Assembly: GCF_009184865.1 (NCBI RefSeq) | Contig: NZ_CP045096.1 | Location: 930,001-994,000 of the forward strand | DNA from: Streptomyces phaeolivaceus | Lineage (GTDB): Bacteria; Actinomycetota; Actinomycetes; Streptomycetales; Streptomycetaceae | DNA length: 64,000 nucleotides | Direction: 5' to 3' | Part shown: piece after piece, positions 33,626 to 41,798 of the stretch | Layout of the letters: every line of letters begins with the position of its first letter | How positions within the stretch are numbered: the stretch's first letter is position 1 | The notes under the pieces: model-generated | Database searches by the model: none | Seen by the model: the letters and a program-made list of their open reading frames with translations, nothing else | Told to the model about the DNA's origin: nothing | Made by a program: the position numbers and the translations under genes

Positions 33626-34657
33626 TCAGGGGTTTCCGCGCCGGAGCCAGCCCAGCAGGCCGCGTCGCCCCTCGGGTGCCGTGCCCGCCGTCGGCCGCCG
33701 CTTCCCGGGCCGCCGCCCGCCCCGGGGTGTGTTCGGCGCCGGTCGCGCCGCCACGGCGGGTGTCCCGGGCCGGCCGGCGGCTGTGGATGCGGGTGGTTTC
33801 CGCCGGGGCCTCGGGGCGAGTCGGTGGGCGCGGGCCTCGGCGAGGGACTGCCGGAGGTTCGTCCGCAGCCATGCGATCTCGTCGGGGTCGTCCGCCGTCA
33901 TGATCCGCGCGGTGATCCGCGCGGCGGGAGAGTCGGGTGGGCCGTGGTCGGCCGGCATGGGCCGGTGGTGGTGCAGGTGGGCGCGCTCGTAGGGGTCCTG
34001 GACGATCTCCGCGACCTGGGTCGGATCGAGCAGGGAGGCCGGAGCGGCAGCGCGCTTCCAGGGGTCGTCGGCCTGTCGGAGCAGGAATCCGAGGCGGCGT
34101 CCGCGCCAGTTCCGGGGGCGCAGGTCGAGCCCGGCGTCCAGCCGACGCCTGAGGTCTTCCGGGGTTCGGCCGGTCAGCCAGGGGGCGTTCCGCTCGTCGG
34201 CCGCGAACTCCTTCAGTTCGGCCGCCAGATAGAGCCAGACCACGGCCCGGTAGCGGTTGAGGTAGAACTTGACCGGAGAGACCACCCCCAACCGTGCGAG
34301 CCGCATGAAGCGGGAGACCGGTACGCCGAGGATCTCGGCGCCATCGGCGGAGCCCACGGCGTCGACGCGTTCCCGCAGTGTCTCCGGGAAGCCCTTCTCG
34401 GCGCGGAGCCGGTCGATCTCCGCTCGGGCGACCCGACGGTCTCCGCCTCCGTAGTCGACGACCGTCCGCAGACAGCCCAGGAGTACGGCGAGGTCGAGTT
34501 CGCTCCGTTTCAGGCCCAGTTCACGGGCTGCGCGGCTCAGTGCGAGTGTGCGGCCGGTCGTCCCGGCGGTCGCCGGGACGCCGCTCGGCGTGGTGGGTGT
34601 GCGGGGCTCGGTGGTCGTACCGTGCGTCGCGGAATGCGTGATCGTGTTGCCGGACAT
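33626..34657 (-). CDS. DUF6397 family protein
   Basis: 343 residues from ATG 34657 (GGGGAG ribosome site); the long upstream open frame overlaps another gene and is not part of it. A Thr-rich start is followed by LSRAARELGLKRSELDLAVLLGCLRTV, ILGVPVSRFMRLARLGVVSPVKFYLNRYRAVVWLYLA and NWRGRRLGFLLRQADDPWKRAAA, which match the Streptomyces DUF6397 family. Helix-turn-helix-like segments suggest nucleic-acid binding but this is unproven. The tail is Arg/Pro-rich. It is the last gene of the conservon block, 146 bases after the extra roadblock gene. Confidence 0.75.
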   Translation of the reverse strand: MSGNTITHSATHGTTTEPRTPTTPSGVPATAGTTGRTLALSRAARELGLKRSELDLAVLLGCLRTVVDYGGGDRRVARAEIDRLRAEKGFPETLRERVDAVGSADGAEILGVPVSRFMRLARLGVVSPVKFYLNRYRAVVWLYLAAELKEFAADERNAPWLTGRTPEDLRRRLDAGLDLRPRNWRGRRLGFLLRQADDPWKRAAAPASLLDPTQVAEIVQDPYERAHLHHHRPMPADHGPPDSPAARITARIMTADDPDEIAWLRTNLRQSLAEARAHRLAPRPRRKPPASTAAGRPGTPAVAARPAPNTPRGGRRPGKRRPTAGTAPEGRRGLLGWLRRGNP

Positions 34658-34803
34658 GGTGGTTCTCCCCGTTGTGCCGCTGTGCTGCGGTGCTGCGGTG
34701 CTCGCGCCGGATGCGCGCTCACCTCGGGAAAAACCGTAGCCCGTTCGCCGGAAGTCGTGGCGGGCCTGTGGATAACTCTGCCCGCGATCAGGGAAACCGC
34801 AGG

Positions 34804-35217
34804 TCAGCGGTCCATCGCAGCCGAGCGTTCGGGCTGGCGGGCGTCCACCCGGAGGTGTTCGCCGACGCGGTTCACCAGCAGCGTCATCTCGTAGGCGATC
34901 TGACCGATGTCCGCCTCCGCGGCGCTGAGCACACACAGACAACTGCCCGGTCCGGCGGCGATGACGAACAGCACCGCGTCGTCGAACTCGATCATCGTCT
35001 GCCGTACGTCGCCGGCCCCGAAGTGGCGGCCCGAGCCCTTGGCGAGGCTGTGCAGTCCCGAGGAGACCGCGGCGAGGTGTTCGGAGTCCTCGCGCCGCAG
35101 ACCGGTGCTCGCCGCGGTGACGAGTCCGTCGTTGGACAGCACCAACGCGTGCCGTATGGGTTCCACGCGTTCGGTCAGATCGTCCAGCAGCCAACCGAGT
35201 CCCGCGTTCTGAGCCAT
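34804..35217 (-). CDS. Roadblock/LC7 domain protein (second CvnB-like)
   Basis: 137 residues from ATG 35217 (GGGGAG seven to twelve bases upstream). It is a close relative of the CvnB at 36755: LGWLLDDLTERVEPIRHALVLSNDGL, HLAAVSSGLHSLAKGSGRHFGAG, and RQTMIEFDDAVLFVIAAGPGSC. Roadblock proteins regulate small GTPases such as CvnD or MglA. It stands alone, after cvnD and about 225 bases from it, with its own promoter likely in the gap. It may be a swapped-in or duplicated partner for the same GTPase. Confidence 0.85.
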   Translation of the reverse strand: MAQNAGLGWLLDDLTERVEPIRHALVLSNDGLVTAASTGLRREDSEHLAAVSSGLHSLAKGSGRHFGAGDVRQTMIEFDDAVLFVIAAGPGSCLCVLSAAEADIGQIAYEMTLLVNRVGEHLRVDARQPERSAAMDR

Positions 35218-35312
35218 CGCTCGTTCTCCCCGTTGTGTCGTTCTCCCTGGCAAGGAGGATCCGACGATTCAGCCTTCCCCACTGCCGCCCCGGGAGCAAG
35301 CAGGATGGGGAC

Positions 35313-35432
35313 ATGGCAGGGAAGATGACCGACAAGGAATGGCGGGCCTTCTTCGCGAACGGCGACAACGGGTGCTTCCCCACCCGAAACACCGGTGTCA
35401 AGGGACGGAAACCGGCCAGGGAAGGGCATGTT
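35313..35432 (+). pseudogene. Possible N-terminal relic of a pyridoxamine-phosphate-oxidase-like gene
   Basis: From ATG 35313 the first 14 residues (MAGKMTDKEWRAFF) resemble the start of F420/FMN pyridoxamine 5'-phosphate-oxidase-like proteins of Streptomyces. After that the match ends and the frame runs into the reverse strand of cvnD. If correct, the rest of the gene was lost. Based on a short match only. Confidence 0.28.
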
Positions 35433-35441
35433 GACGCCTGT

Positions 35442-36047
35442 TCAGCCCACGGAGTCGAGCAGTCGGGCGGTGTGCATCCGTCCGGCGTACTCGACGAGCC
35501 GTATCAGCACTTCCTTCCCGGAGTCGCGGTCCCTGGCGTCGCAGAGGACCACGGGGGTGCCGGGGTCGAGGTCGAGGGCGCGGGAGACGTCGGGGACGCC
35601 GTAGGCGCGGGCCCCCGAGAAGCAGTTGACGGCGACCACGAACGGGATGTGGCGGTGCTCGAAGTAGTCGACGGCCGGGAAGCAGTCCTGCAGTCGCCTC
35701 GTGTCGGCGAGGACGACGGCGCCTAACGCCCCTTGCGCCAGTTCGTCCCAGAGGAACCAGAACCGGTCCTGGCCCGGGGTGCCGAACAGGTAGAGCGAGA
35801 GTCCGGACCTGATGGTGATGCGTCCGAAGTCCATGGCGACGGTGGTGGTGACCTTCTGGTCGACCCCGTCGGTGTCGTCCACGGACTGGCCCACCTCGCT
35901 CAGGAGTTCCTCGGTGCGCAGCGGCCTGATCTCGCTGACCGCGCCGACCAGCGTGGTCTTGCCCACGCCGAATCCACCGGCGACGAGGATCTTCAATGCC
36001 AGGGCGCCCGTGTCGCCTTCTGTCTCATCGGAGTGCTCGGAGACCAT
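35442..36047 (-). CDS. cvnD: Conservon GTP-binding protein CvnD
   Basis: 201 residues. P-loop GFGVGKTTLVGAVSEI, switch region with VTTTVAMDFGRI, the LYLFGTPGQDRFWFLWDEL Walker B-like stretch, and FVVAVNCFSG in place of the usual NKxD specificity motif, which is normal for CvnD proteins. It is a small Ras/MglA-like GTPase acting downstream of the CvnA sensor at the membrane with CvnB as roadblock partner. Unlike in compact conservons there is a 189-base gap after cvnC, so it may have its own promoter. Confidence 0.88.
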   Translation of the reverse strand: MVSEHSDETEGDTGALALKILVAGGFGVGKTTLVGAVSEIRPLRTEELLSEVGQSVDDTDGVDQKVTTTVAMDFGRITIRSGLSLYLFGTPGQDRFWFLWDELAQGALGAVVLADTRRLQDCFPAVDYFEHRHIPFVVAVNCFSGARAYGVPDVSRALDLDPGTPVVLCDARDRDSGKEVLIRLVEYAGRMHTARLLDSVG

Positions 36048-36236
36048 CGATCACTTCTCTCGGGAGTGTCGGCCGCGGTCGACGTCGGTTCGGCTGGTGA
36101 GAAGTCAGCATCATGGCAACTGCCACTCGTCCGTGTGGCGTTGGACCGGTTTTTCATGTCGCTGACTGCTTTGCGTACATTTGGTGCCGGGTTGGATGCA
36201 CAAGTCGATACGGGGCGACCCCATGTCCGTGTTCAT

Positions 36237-36758
36237 CTACAGCGCCCTCAGTCCTTCGATCACCTCGCGCAGGATCCGTTCGTCCGGCAGTCTCGCGGGT
36301 GGTACGGGGCGGCTGACGGTGACGCGGCCCAGCTCCAGGAGGTCGCCGAGGAGCACCCGCACCACTCCGACGGGCAGGTCGGCGCCCGCGGCGAGTTCGG
36401 CGACCGACTGGGTCTCGGTGCGGCACAGTTCGACGAGCGCGCGATGTTCCGGGCCGAGCGAGGTGTCGTCGTCGGCCCCGGGCGCGCCGGGGTCCAGGGA
36501 GACCAGTGCGATCAGGTCGAAGCGGACGCCGCTCGGGCCGGGTCTGGTGCGCCCGCCCGTCATGGCGTAGGGGCGGACGAGCGGCCCGGCCTCGTTGTCG
36601 TACCACCGGCTGCCCGGGGGCTCGTGCGAAGCGCCGGTGTCGCCTTCCGTCCCGCGTTCCAGCCCGCTGTCCGTCCCCCTGTCCGCCTCGCGTTCCGGCG
36701 GCTCGTACGAAGCTCCTGTGCTGCCCTCGGTCATGAGCACGGCCCGTCCCCGGTTCAT
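36237..36758 (-). CDS. cvnC: Conservon DUF742 protein CvnC
   Basis: 173 residues from ATG 36758, which overlaps the cvnB stop (ATGA). After a disordered Glu/Gly/Thr head with the repeated phrase TGASYEPPE/TGASHEPPG comes the DUF742 domain: RWYDNEAGPLVRPYAMTGGRT, FDLIALVS, LGPEHRALVELCRTETQSVAELAAGADLPVGVVRVLLGDLLELGRV (a helix-turn-helix-like segment) and LPDERILREVIEGLRAL. DUF742 proteins are part of the CvnABCD signalling complex at the membrane. Start at codon 9 (36734) is possible. Confidence 0.88.
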   Translation of the reverse strand: MNRGRAVLMTEGSTGASYEPPEREADRGTDSGLERGTEGDTGASHEPPGSRWYDNEAGPLVRPYAMTGGRTRPGPSGVRFDLIALVSLDPGAPGADDDTSLGPEHRALVELCRTETQSVAELAAGADLPVGVVRVLLGDLLELGRVTVSRPVPPARLPDERILREVIEGLRAL

Positions 36759-37192
36759 CCGGCCGCGGGCGGGCGCCCGCCGGCGCGGGTCGGTGTGAAG
36801 AGGTGCTCTCCGACGCGTTTGACCAGGCGTGCCATCTCGTAGGCCACCAGGCCGATGTCGGCCGTGACGGAGGTGAGGACGGCGAGGCAGGAGCCGTCTC
36901 CGGCGGCGGCGACGAAGAGGAATCCGTCGTCCATCTCCACCATGGTCTGACGTACACCGCCGGCGCCGAAGTGGCGGCCCGTGCCCTTGGCGAGGCTGTG
37001 GAAGCCGGAGGCGACGGCGGCGAGGTGTTCGGCGTCCTCGCGCTTGAGGTCGGCGGAGGCGCCGACCGCGAGTCCGTCGTTGGACAGCACCACGGCGTGC
37101 CGTACCTCGTGCACGCGCAGTACCAAGTCGTCTAGCAGCCAGTCGAGTTCACCGGACCGTTCGGTGGCCCTGGTGCTCGGGTCCTGGATCAT
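36755..37192 (-). CDS. cvnB: Conservon roadblock protein CvnB
   Basis: 145 residues from ATG 37192, overlapping the cvnA stop (ATGA). Roadblock/LC7 features: LDWLLDDLVLRVHEVRHAVVLSNDGLAVG, HLAAVASGFHSLAKGTGRHFGAG, VRQTMVEMDDGFLFVAAAGDGSCLAVL. It should act as a GAP or adaptor for CvnD, as shown for MglB/MglA-type pairs. Both overlaps, to cvnA and cvnC, show tight translational coupling. A 20-residue Pro/Gly tail ends the protein. Confidence 0.88.
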   Translation of the reverse strand: MIQDPSTRATERSGELDWLLDDLVLRVHEVRHAVVLSNDGLAVGASADLKREDAEHLAAVASGFHSLAKGTGRHFGAGGVRQTMVEMDDGFLFVAAAGDGSCLAVLTSVTADIGLVAYEMARLVKRVGEHLFTPTRAGGRPPAAG

Positions 37193-39729
37193 GCGGGGTC
37201 TCCTTCGCTGCTGTCGCTGCCCGTCGCGGGGCCGGGGGTGACGCCTTTGCCGGGTGCCCTGCCGCCGCCTCGGGCCCAGCCGTCGCGGTAGGCCGCCATG
37301 CGGTCCCGTACGAGTTCCGGGGTGCGTTCGTCGTCCGCCCGGGGGGTCGTGGCCGGCTCGGGTTGCCCGGTGTGCTGTTCTCGCAGTTGAGGGGCGAGGT
37401 GCGCCTGGCGTACGCGGCGCGGCAGTTCGTCGGTGCGTTCCGGTTCGGGCTGGTGGCGGTGGGGCCGCAGCGTGGTGAGGCCGGTGGGTGGTTCGGGCGG
37501 GCCGTCCGCCGCACCCTTCCCGCGCCCGGTGGAGGCGACGGGGGCCATGAGGGCCCGCCGGTCCGCGGACTGTTCCACGGGTTCCTGGTGCGGGGCGGCG
37601 GCCACGCGCGCGTATTCGCGTTCCTCGGGTCGTGGCCGGGCTTCGGCCGTGGCCCGGGGGGAACGTTCCGGCACGCCGCTGTGCAGCAGGGCGGTGGGGA
37701 GGAGGACCACCGCGGTGGTGCCGCCGTAGGGCGAGGTCCGCAGATGGACCTTGATGCCGTGGCGGGCGGAGAGGCGGCTCACCACGAACAGGCCGAGCCG
37801 GTCGCTGTCGAACAGGTCGAGCGCCTCGGACTGTTCGATGCGGCGGTTTGCCTCGGTGAGGGTCTCCTTGCCCATGCCGAGCCCTCGGTCCTCGACCTCC
37901 ACGACGTATCCGTTGCCGACCGGTTCGCCGGTGATCCGCACGCGCGTGTGGGGCGGCGAGAACTGGGCCGCGTTCTCCACGAGTTCCGCCAGAAGGTGGG
38001 TAAGGTCGGCGACCGCCGTGCCGACGATCCTCGCCTCGGGGAGTTGTCGTACCTCCACGCGCGCGTAGTCCTCGATCTCGGAGACGGCCGCGCGGACCAC
38101 GTTCGTCAGGGAGACGGGCATGCGCCAGGCACGCCCCGGAGCGGCTCCGGAGAGGATGATCAGGCTCTCCGCGTGGCGGCGCATCCGGGTGGTGAGGTGG
38201 TCTAGGCGGAAGAGGTCGCTGAGTTCGTCGGGGTCGTCGGAGCGGCGTTCCATGCTGTCGAGCAGGCTCAGCTGGCGGTGCACGAGGACCTGGCTGCGGC
38301 GCGCGAGGTTGACGAAGACACCGGAGATGCCGCCGGCGAGCTCGGCGCGCTCGACCGCCGCGCGGAGGGCCGCCCGGTGCACGGTGGCGAGGGCTTCGGC
38401 GACCTGACCGGTCTCGTCCTCGGCGGATGGTCCGGGCGGGGCCTCGGTGTCGACGTCGATCTCCTCCCCGGCGCGCAGTCGCCGCATGGCGTGCGGCAGT
38501 TTGCGGCGGGCGATCTCCAGTGCGCCGTTGCGCAGGCTCACCAGCTCGACGACCAGGCCACGTCCGATGCGTACGGAGATGACGAGCGAGGCGGCGACGG
38601 CGGCGAGGCCGAGGAGCACCGCGGCGCCCGCCGGGGTGAGCAGGGCGCGGGTGAACGGGTCGGCCCGGTCGGCTGCTTCGTGTGCCGCGCCGGCCTCGAT
38701 GCCGCGCATGCCGTCCCGCACGCGCGCGTGGGCCGACGTCCAGGCCGCTTCGGGAGCGGTACGGAGCGCGTGGGCCCCCGGGTGGTCGGCGAGCACCTCG
38801 TCCTCGACGGCCCGCAGGTCGCCGTAGGCGTCCCCCTCCGCGAGTGCCTGCCAGGCGGCCTGTTCGGAGCCGCGCAGATCCGCGCCGGCGGCTTCGGTCA
38901 GGGTGCGGCGGGTGTCGACGGCGCCGGTGAGGAGGCGCAACCGCTCCCGGTCGAGGGTGCCTGCCAGGCGGGCGCCGGCCAGGAGCGTGTCCTCCTGGGC
39001 CAGGGCCTCTGCCGCGCGGGAGAACTCCAGCAGCACGCGCGCGTCGGAGCCGGGGCCGGCGTCCTGGATGCCGGTGAGCGCGCCGCCCACGCCGAAGGCC
39101 GTGGCGATGGTCGTGGTGTACCGCTCGTACGTCTCGGTCCAGTCGCTGCGACGGTCGAGCACCGACGTCCGTTGCCCCCGCAGTTGTTCTGCTCCGGTCA
39201 CGAAACCGGCGAGGCGTGCGGCCACCGCCGGGGGCAGGTCGGCGCCGTCGGCGATGGTGTGCCGGTCGCCGAGGCGCAGTGCGTCGACCGCCCGGTCGGT
39301 GCGCTGCGACAGCCTCCGCAGCGCGCTCTCGCGTTCCGCGGAGGGCGCGGTGGCGTGCCGTACGGCGGCCACGCGTTCGGCCTGGAGCGCTTCGACGGCG
39401 GCGGCGACCGGGCCGCGTACGGAGGCGTCGACGTGCTGCGCCTGGCGGATGCGGGCGAAGTCCTGGGCGGTGGTGACGGTGGCGTACGCCCACAGCGCGA
39501 GGAGGGAGACGACGGGCACCATCAGCAGGCAGACGATCTTGGCCCGGACGGTGCGGGGGCGTATGTGTCGGCTCCCCGCGCGCGTGGGCGGCCCCGGCGT
39601 CGGGGCGCCGGTCCCGTCGGGGTCGAGGCGTTCGTCGGCCGGGGGTCCCGCGTGGGCGCGGCGGCCCCGTATCGCGGGCTGGGGCGGCGTCTCGGCGCCG
39701 GTTGTCGGGGTCCTGCGGGGTGTACGCAT
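37189..39729 (-). CDS. cvnA: Conservon sensor histidine-kinase-like protein CvnA
   Basis: 846 residues from ATG 39729 with GAGGAGG just upstream; an in-frame TTG at 39744 is less likely. Order: Pro/Arg-rich head, membrane segment (IVCLLMVPVVSLLALWAYAT), about 270-residue extracytoplasmic domain resembling nitrate/nitrite-sensor type helices, second segment (AAVLLGLAAVAASLVISV), HAMP-like linker, dimer helices with RRSQVLVHRQLSLLDSMERR, and an ATPase domain (LAELVENAAQFSPP, VEDRGLGMG, GLFVVSRLSARHGI). No phospho-His H-box is obvious, as in other CvnA. A long disordered tail follows. It lies 87 bases after the MHYT gene. Confidence 0.87.
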   Translation of the reverse strand: MRTPRRTPTTGAETPPQPAIRGRRAHAGPPADERLDPDGTGAPTPGPPTRAGSRHIRPRTVRAKIVCLLMVPVVSLLALWAYATVTTAQDFARIRQAQHVDASVRGPVAAAVEALQAERVAAVRHATAPSAERESALRRLSQRTDRAVDALRLGDRHTIADGADLPPAVAARLAGFVTGAEQLRGQRTSVLDRRSDWTETYERYTTTIATAFGVGGALTGIQDAGPGSDARVLLEFSRAAEALAQEDTLLAGARLAGTLDRERLRLLTGAVDTRRTLTEAAGADLRGSEQAAWQALAEGDAYGDLRAVEDEVLADHPGAHALRTAPEAAWTSAHARVRDGMRGIEAGAAHEAADRADPFTRALLTPAGAAVLLGLAAVAASLVISVRIGRGLVVELVSLRNGALEIARRKLPHAMRRLRAGEEIDVDTEAPPGPSAEDETGQVAEALATVHRAALRAAVERAELAGGISGVFVNLARRSQVLVHRQLSLLDSMERRSDDPDELSDLFRLDHLTTRMRRHAESLIILSGAAPGRAWRMPVSLTNVVRAAVSEIEDYARVEVRQLPEARIVGTAVADLTHLLAELVENAAQFSPPHTRVRITGEPVGNGYVVEVEDRGLGMGKETLTEANRRIEQSEALDLFDSDRLGLFVVSRLSARHGIKVHLRTSPYGGTTAVVLLPTALLHSGVPERSPRATAEARPRPEEREYARVAAAPHQEPVEQSADRRALMAPVASTGRGKGAADGPPEPPTGLTTLRPHRHQPEPERTDELPRRVRQAHLAPQLREQHTGQPEPATTPRADDERTPELVRDRMAAYRDGWARGGGRAPGKGVTPGPATGSDSSEGDPA

Positions 39730-39816
39730 GGCCTCCTCGATCAAAGTGGTGCGGAGGGCGGGCCGCGAAGGCCGCCGCGCGCGGCTGATGGACGAACCTC
39801 GAAGGGCGCCGGGCGG

Positions 39817-40593
39817 CTAGTGGGCGGCGGCGTTCTCGACCGGCCGCTGGGCAGACGCGGAGGCCTCGCGTTCCCCGGCCGTCGGCGACAGTGCGACGAA
39901 CGCCGAGGTGAGGAAGAGGTAGGATCCGAGGCCGACGGCGAGGGGGAAGATGAACTGCATCGCCGTGGCCCCGGGCAGTACCGCCCCGGACGGTGTGACC
40001 TCCACCCGCACCGCCCACATCCCGGTGTAGTGCATGCTGCTCACCGCCCCGCCCATGACCAGAGACGCGACGGTGACCGCGACAGGCGACCTGATGTTGA
40101 GCGCCGCCCAGAGGGCCGCGGTCGCCGCGACCACGGCGATCACCACGGAGAGCGTGACGAGTGCCGGGTCGTAGGTGACGTCGCCGTGCAGTCGTACGGC
40201 CGCCATGCCCAGGTAGTGCATGCTCGCGACGCCCAGGCCGGTGGTGAGCCCGCCCAGCAGCAGCGCGCGTACGCGGTCCGGGCTGCGGCCGACGGCGAAG
40301 ACCCCGGCGCAGACCACGGTCATGGCGACGAGGAGGCTCAGGATGGTCAGCGGCACGTCGTAGCGGATCTCGGTGCCGCTGACGCCGAAGCCGAGCATCG
40401 CCACGAAGTGCATGGTCCAGATGCCGGTGCCGATCGCGGACGCCGCGGTGAAGAGCCAGTTGCGGCGGGACCTGCCGGTGACGGCGAGCGCGCGGACCGT
40501 GCAGCGCAGTCCGAGCGCGGCGCCGATGGAGGCCATGACGTACGACAGTGCGGGGGTCAGCCAGCCGAAGGTGGCGTGGTCCAGGTGTCCCAT
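39817..40593 (-). CDS. MHYT-domain membrane sensor protein
   Basis: 258 residues with seven hydrophobic segments. Three copies of the MHYT-type motif occur: WTMHFVAMLGF, ASMHYLGMAAV and SSMHYTGMWAV. The domain is predicted to bind copper through the His and Met residues and to sense oxygen, CO or NO. There is no attached output domain (GGDEF, kinase or HTH), so signalling must pass through a partner. It is the first gene on the minus strand before cvnA (87-base gap to its ATG), making a link with the conservon attractive. C-terminal tail Ala/Glu-rich. Confidence 0.88.
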   Translation of the reverse strand: MGHLDHATFGWLTPALSYVMASIGAALGLRCTVRALAVTGRSRRNWLFTAASAIGTGIWTMHFVAMLGFGVSGTEIRYDVPLTILSLLVAMTVVCAGVFAVGRSPDRVRALLLGGLTTGLGVASMHYLGMAAVRLHGDVTYDPALVTLSVVIAVVAATAALWAALNIRSPVAVTVASLVMGGAVSSMHYTGMWAVRVEVTPSGAVLPGATAMQFIFPLAVGLGSYLFLTSAFVALSPTAGEREASASAQRPVENAAAH

Positions 40594-40736
40594 GGCTCCG
40601 GGACGCTAGTGGGAGCACAGGAGCACAAAGGGGGCGCATTTCGAAAGGTGCTGGAATGTGGCGCGTATATGCACTGGAACGATCGCCTGCCGTCCGAACG
40701 TGCGCGTCAGTCGGTCCGTCGTTCCGGTGAGGGATC

Positions 40737-41345
40737 ATGCGGAGCATGAGCGACGACCACACACACGTCCAGGAGTTCTTCACGGCACGGGCCGCGCGCT
40801 GGGACGCCCGGTTCCCCGACGACGGGCCCGCCTACGCCGCCGCGGTCGCCGAACTCGGCCTGGGCGCGGGCGACCGGGTGCTCGACGCGGGGTGCGGCAC
40901 GGGACGGGCCCTGACGCCGCTGCGGGCCGCCGTGGGGCCTTCCGGGGTGGTGCTCGGGGCCGACCTGACCGCCGCGATGCTGGAGGCTGCCGTACGGGCG
41001 GGACGGGGCGGTGACGGGCAGTTGCTACTCACCGACGTGGCTGTGCTGCCGCTGCGCACGGAGTCCTTGGACGCGGTGTTCGCGGCGGGACTGGTCGCGC
41101 ATCTGCCGAACCCCACCGAGAATCTGCGGGAGCTGGCGCGAGTGGTCCGGCCGGGCGGCACGCTGGCGCTCTTCCACCCCATCGGCCGGGCGGCACTCGC
41201 CGCGCGCCAGGGGCGGCGGATCACCCCGGAGGACCTGCGCGCCGAGGCGAACCTCGGTCCGCTGCTGGCCGGTGCGGGCTGGCGCATGACGTCGTACGCC
41301 GACGAGGCCGCCCGTTTCCTCGCGCTCGCCGTGCGCGTCGACTGA
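40737..41345 (+). CDS. Class I SAM-dependent methyltransferase
   Basis: 202 residues from ATG 40737 (GAGGGA four bases upstream); an ATG at 40746 is possible. SAM-binding motif I is VLDAGCGTGRALTPL, with VVLGADLTAAMLEAA (motif II), VFAAGLVAHLPNP (motif post-II) and LARVVRPGGTLALFHP. It resembles small UbiE/Methyltransf_11-type enzymes. Substrate unknown. Divergent from the MHYT gene. Confidence 0.8.
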   Translation: MRSMSDDHTHVQEFFTARAARWDARFPDDGPAYAAAVAELGLGAGDRVLDAGCGTGRALTPLRAAVGPSGVVLGADLTAAMLEAAVRAGRGGDGQLLLTDVAVLPLRTESLDAVFAAGLVAHLPNPTENLRELARVVRPGGTLALFHPIGRAALAARQGRRITPEDLRAEANLGPLLAGAGWRMTSYADEAARFLALAVRVD

Positions 41346-41501
41346 TCCCCGGTGCCGGGCCGGGGGTCGTTCCGCGCCCAGTCCTGAATGTGCCGTTCGC
41401 CGTGCTTCACCCCGCCCTCCCCCTTCTGTGTCCGCGACTCCCTCTCTACGTTGAGTGGAGTGGGACGAGCTGTGATACCGACACGGGGGTAGGTAGCCCA
41501 T

Positions 41502-41798
41502 ATGTTCGGAAGCGTTCGCAAGTCCATCGGCAGATTTCTCGACTCGTTGCGCACGGAGCCCACCGCCCAGGAGGCCAAGCGCACACACAACCTGTTCGAG
41601 GCGGCGGCGGCCTACATCTCGGCCTGCGCCGAGGACGACCAGGAGCAGATCGACGAGACGGTGACCTGGGTGTCGCCCGAGGCCCTGTCCTTCGGGGTCA
41701 GCGAGCTGGCGTGTCGGGCGGTCATCGCGCTCGCACGGGAGCGGGACGAGTCGCCGCAGACGGTCGCACGGTCACTTCTGGGGCTGCCCGCTTCCTAA
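41502..41798 (+). CDS. Small hypothetical protein (98 aa)
   Basis: 98 residues from ATG 41502: a basic head (MFGSVRKSIGRFLDSLR) then helical stretches with DDQEQIDETVTW and a final LGLPAS. I do not recognise a family. No Cys or membrane segment. The TAA stop lies within the CTTCCTAAT sequence that is repeated on the far side of the adjacent IS110 insertion, so the element landed at the end of this gene without changing its coding sequence. Confidence 0.65.
   Translation: MFGSVRKSIGRFLDSLRTEPTAQEAKRTHNLFEAAAAYISACAEDDQEQIDETVTWVSPEALSFGVSELACRAVIALARERDESPQTVARSLLGLPAS

Noticed and set aside
35313..35726. A 138-codon plus-strand ORF beginning with an oxidase-like N-terminus
   Set aside because: Only the first 14 residues have resemblance; beyond that it is antisense to cvnD. 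Kept only as a low-confidence relic.
36755..40783. A 1342-codon open frame on the minus strand over cvnA and the MHYT gene
   Set aside because: Only its last part is cvnB. The rest reads cvnA and MHYT in a wrong frame as Arg/Pro-rich sequence.
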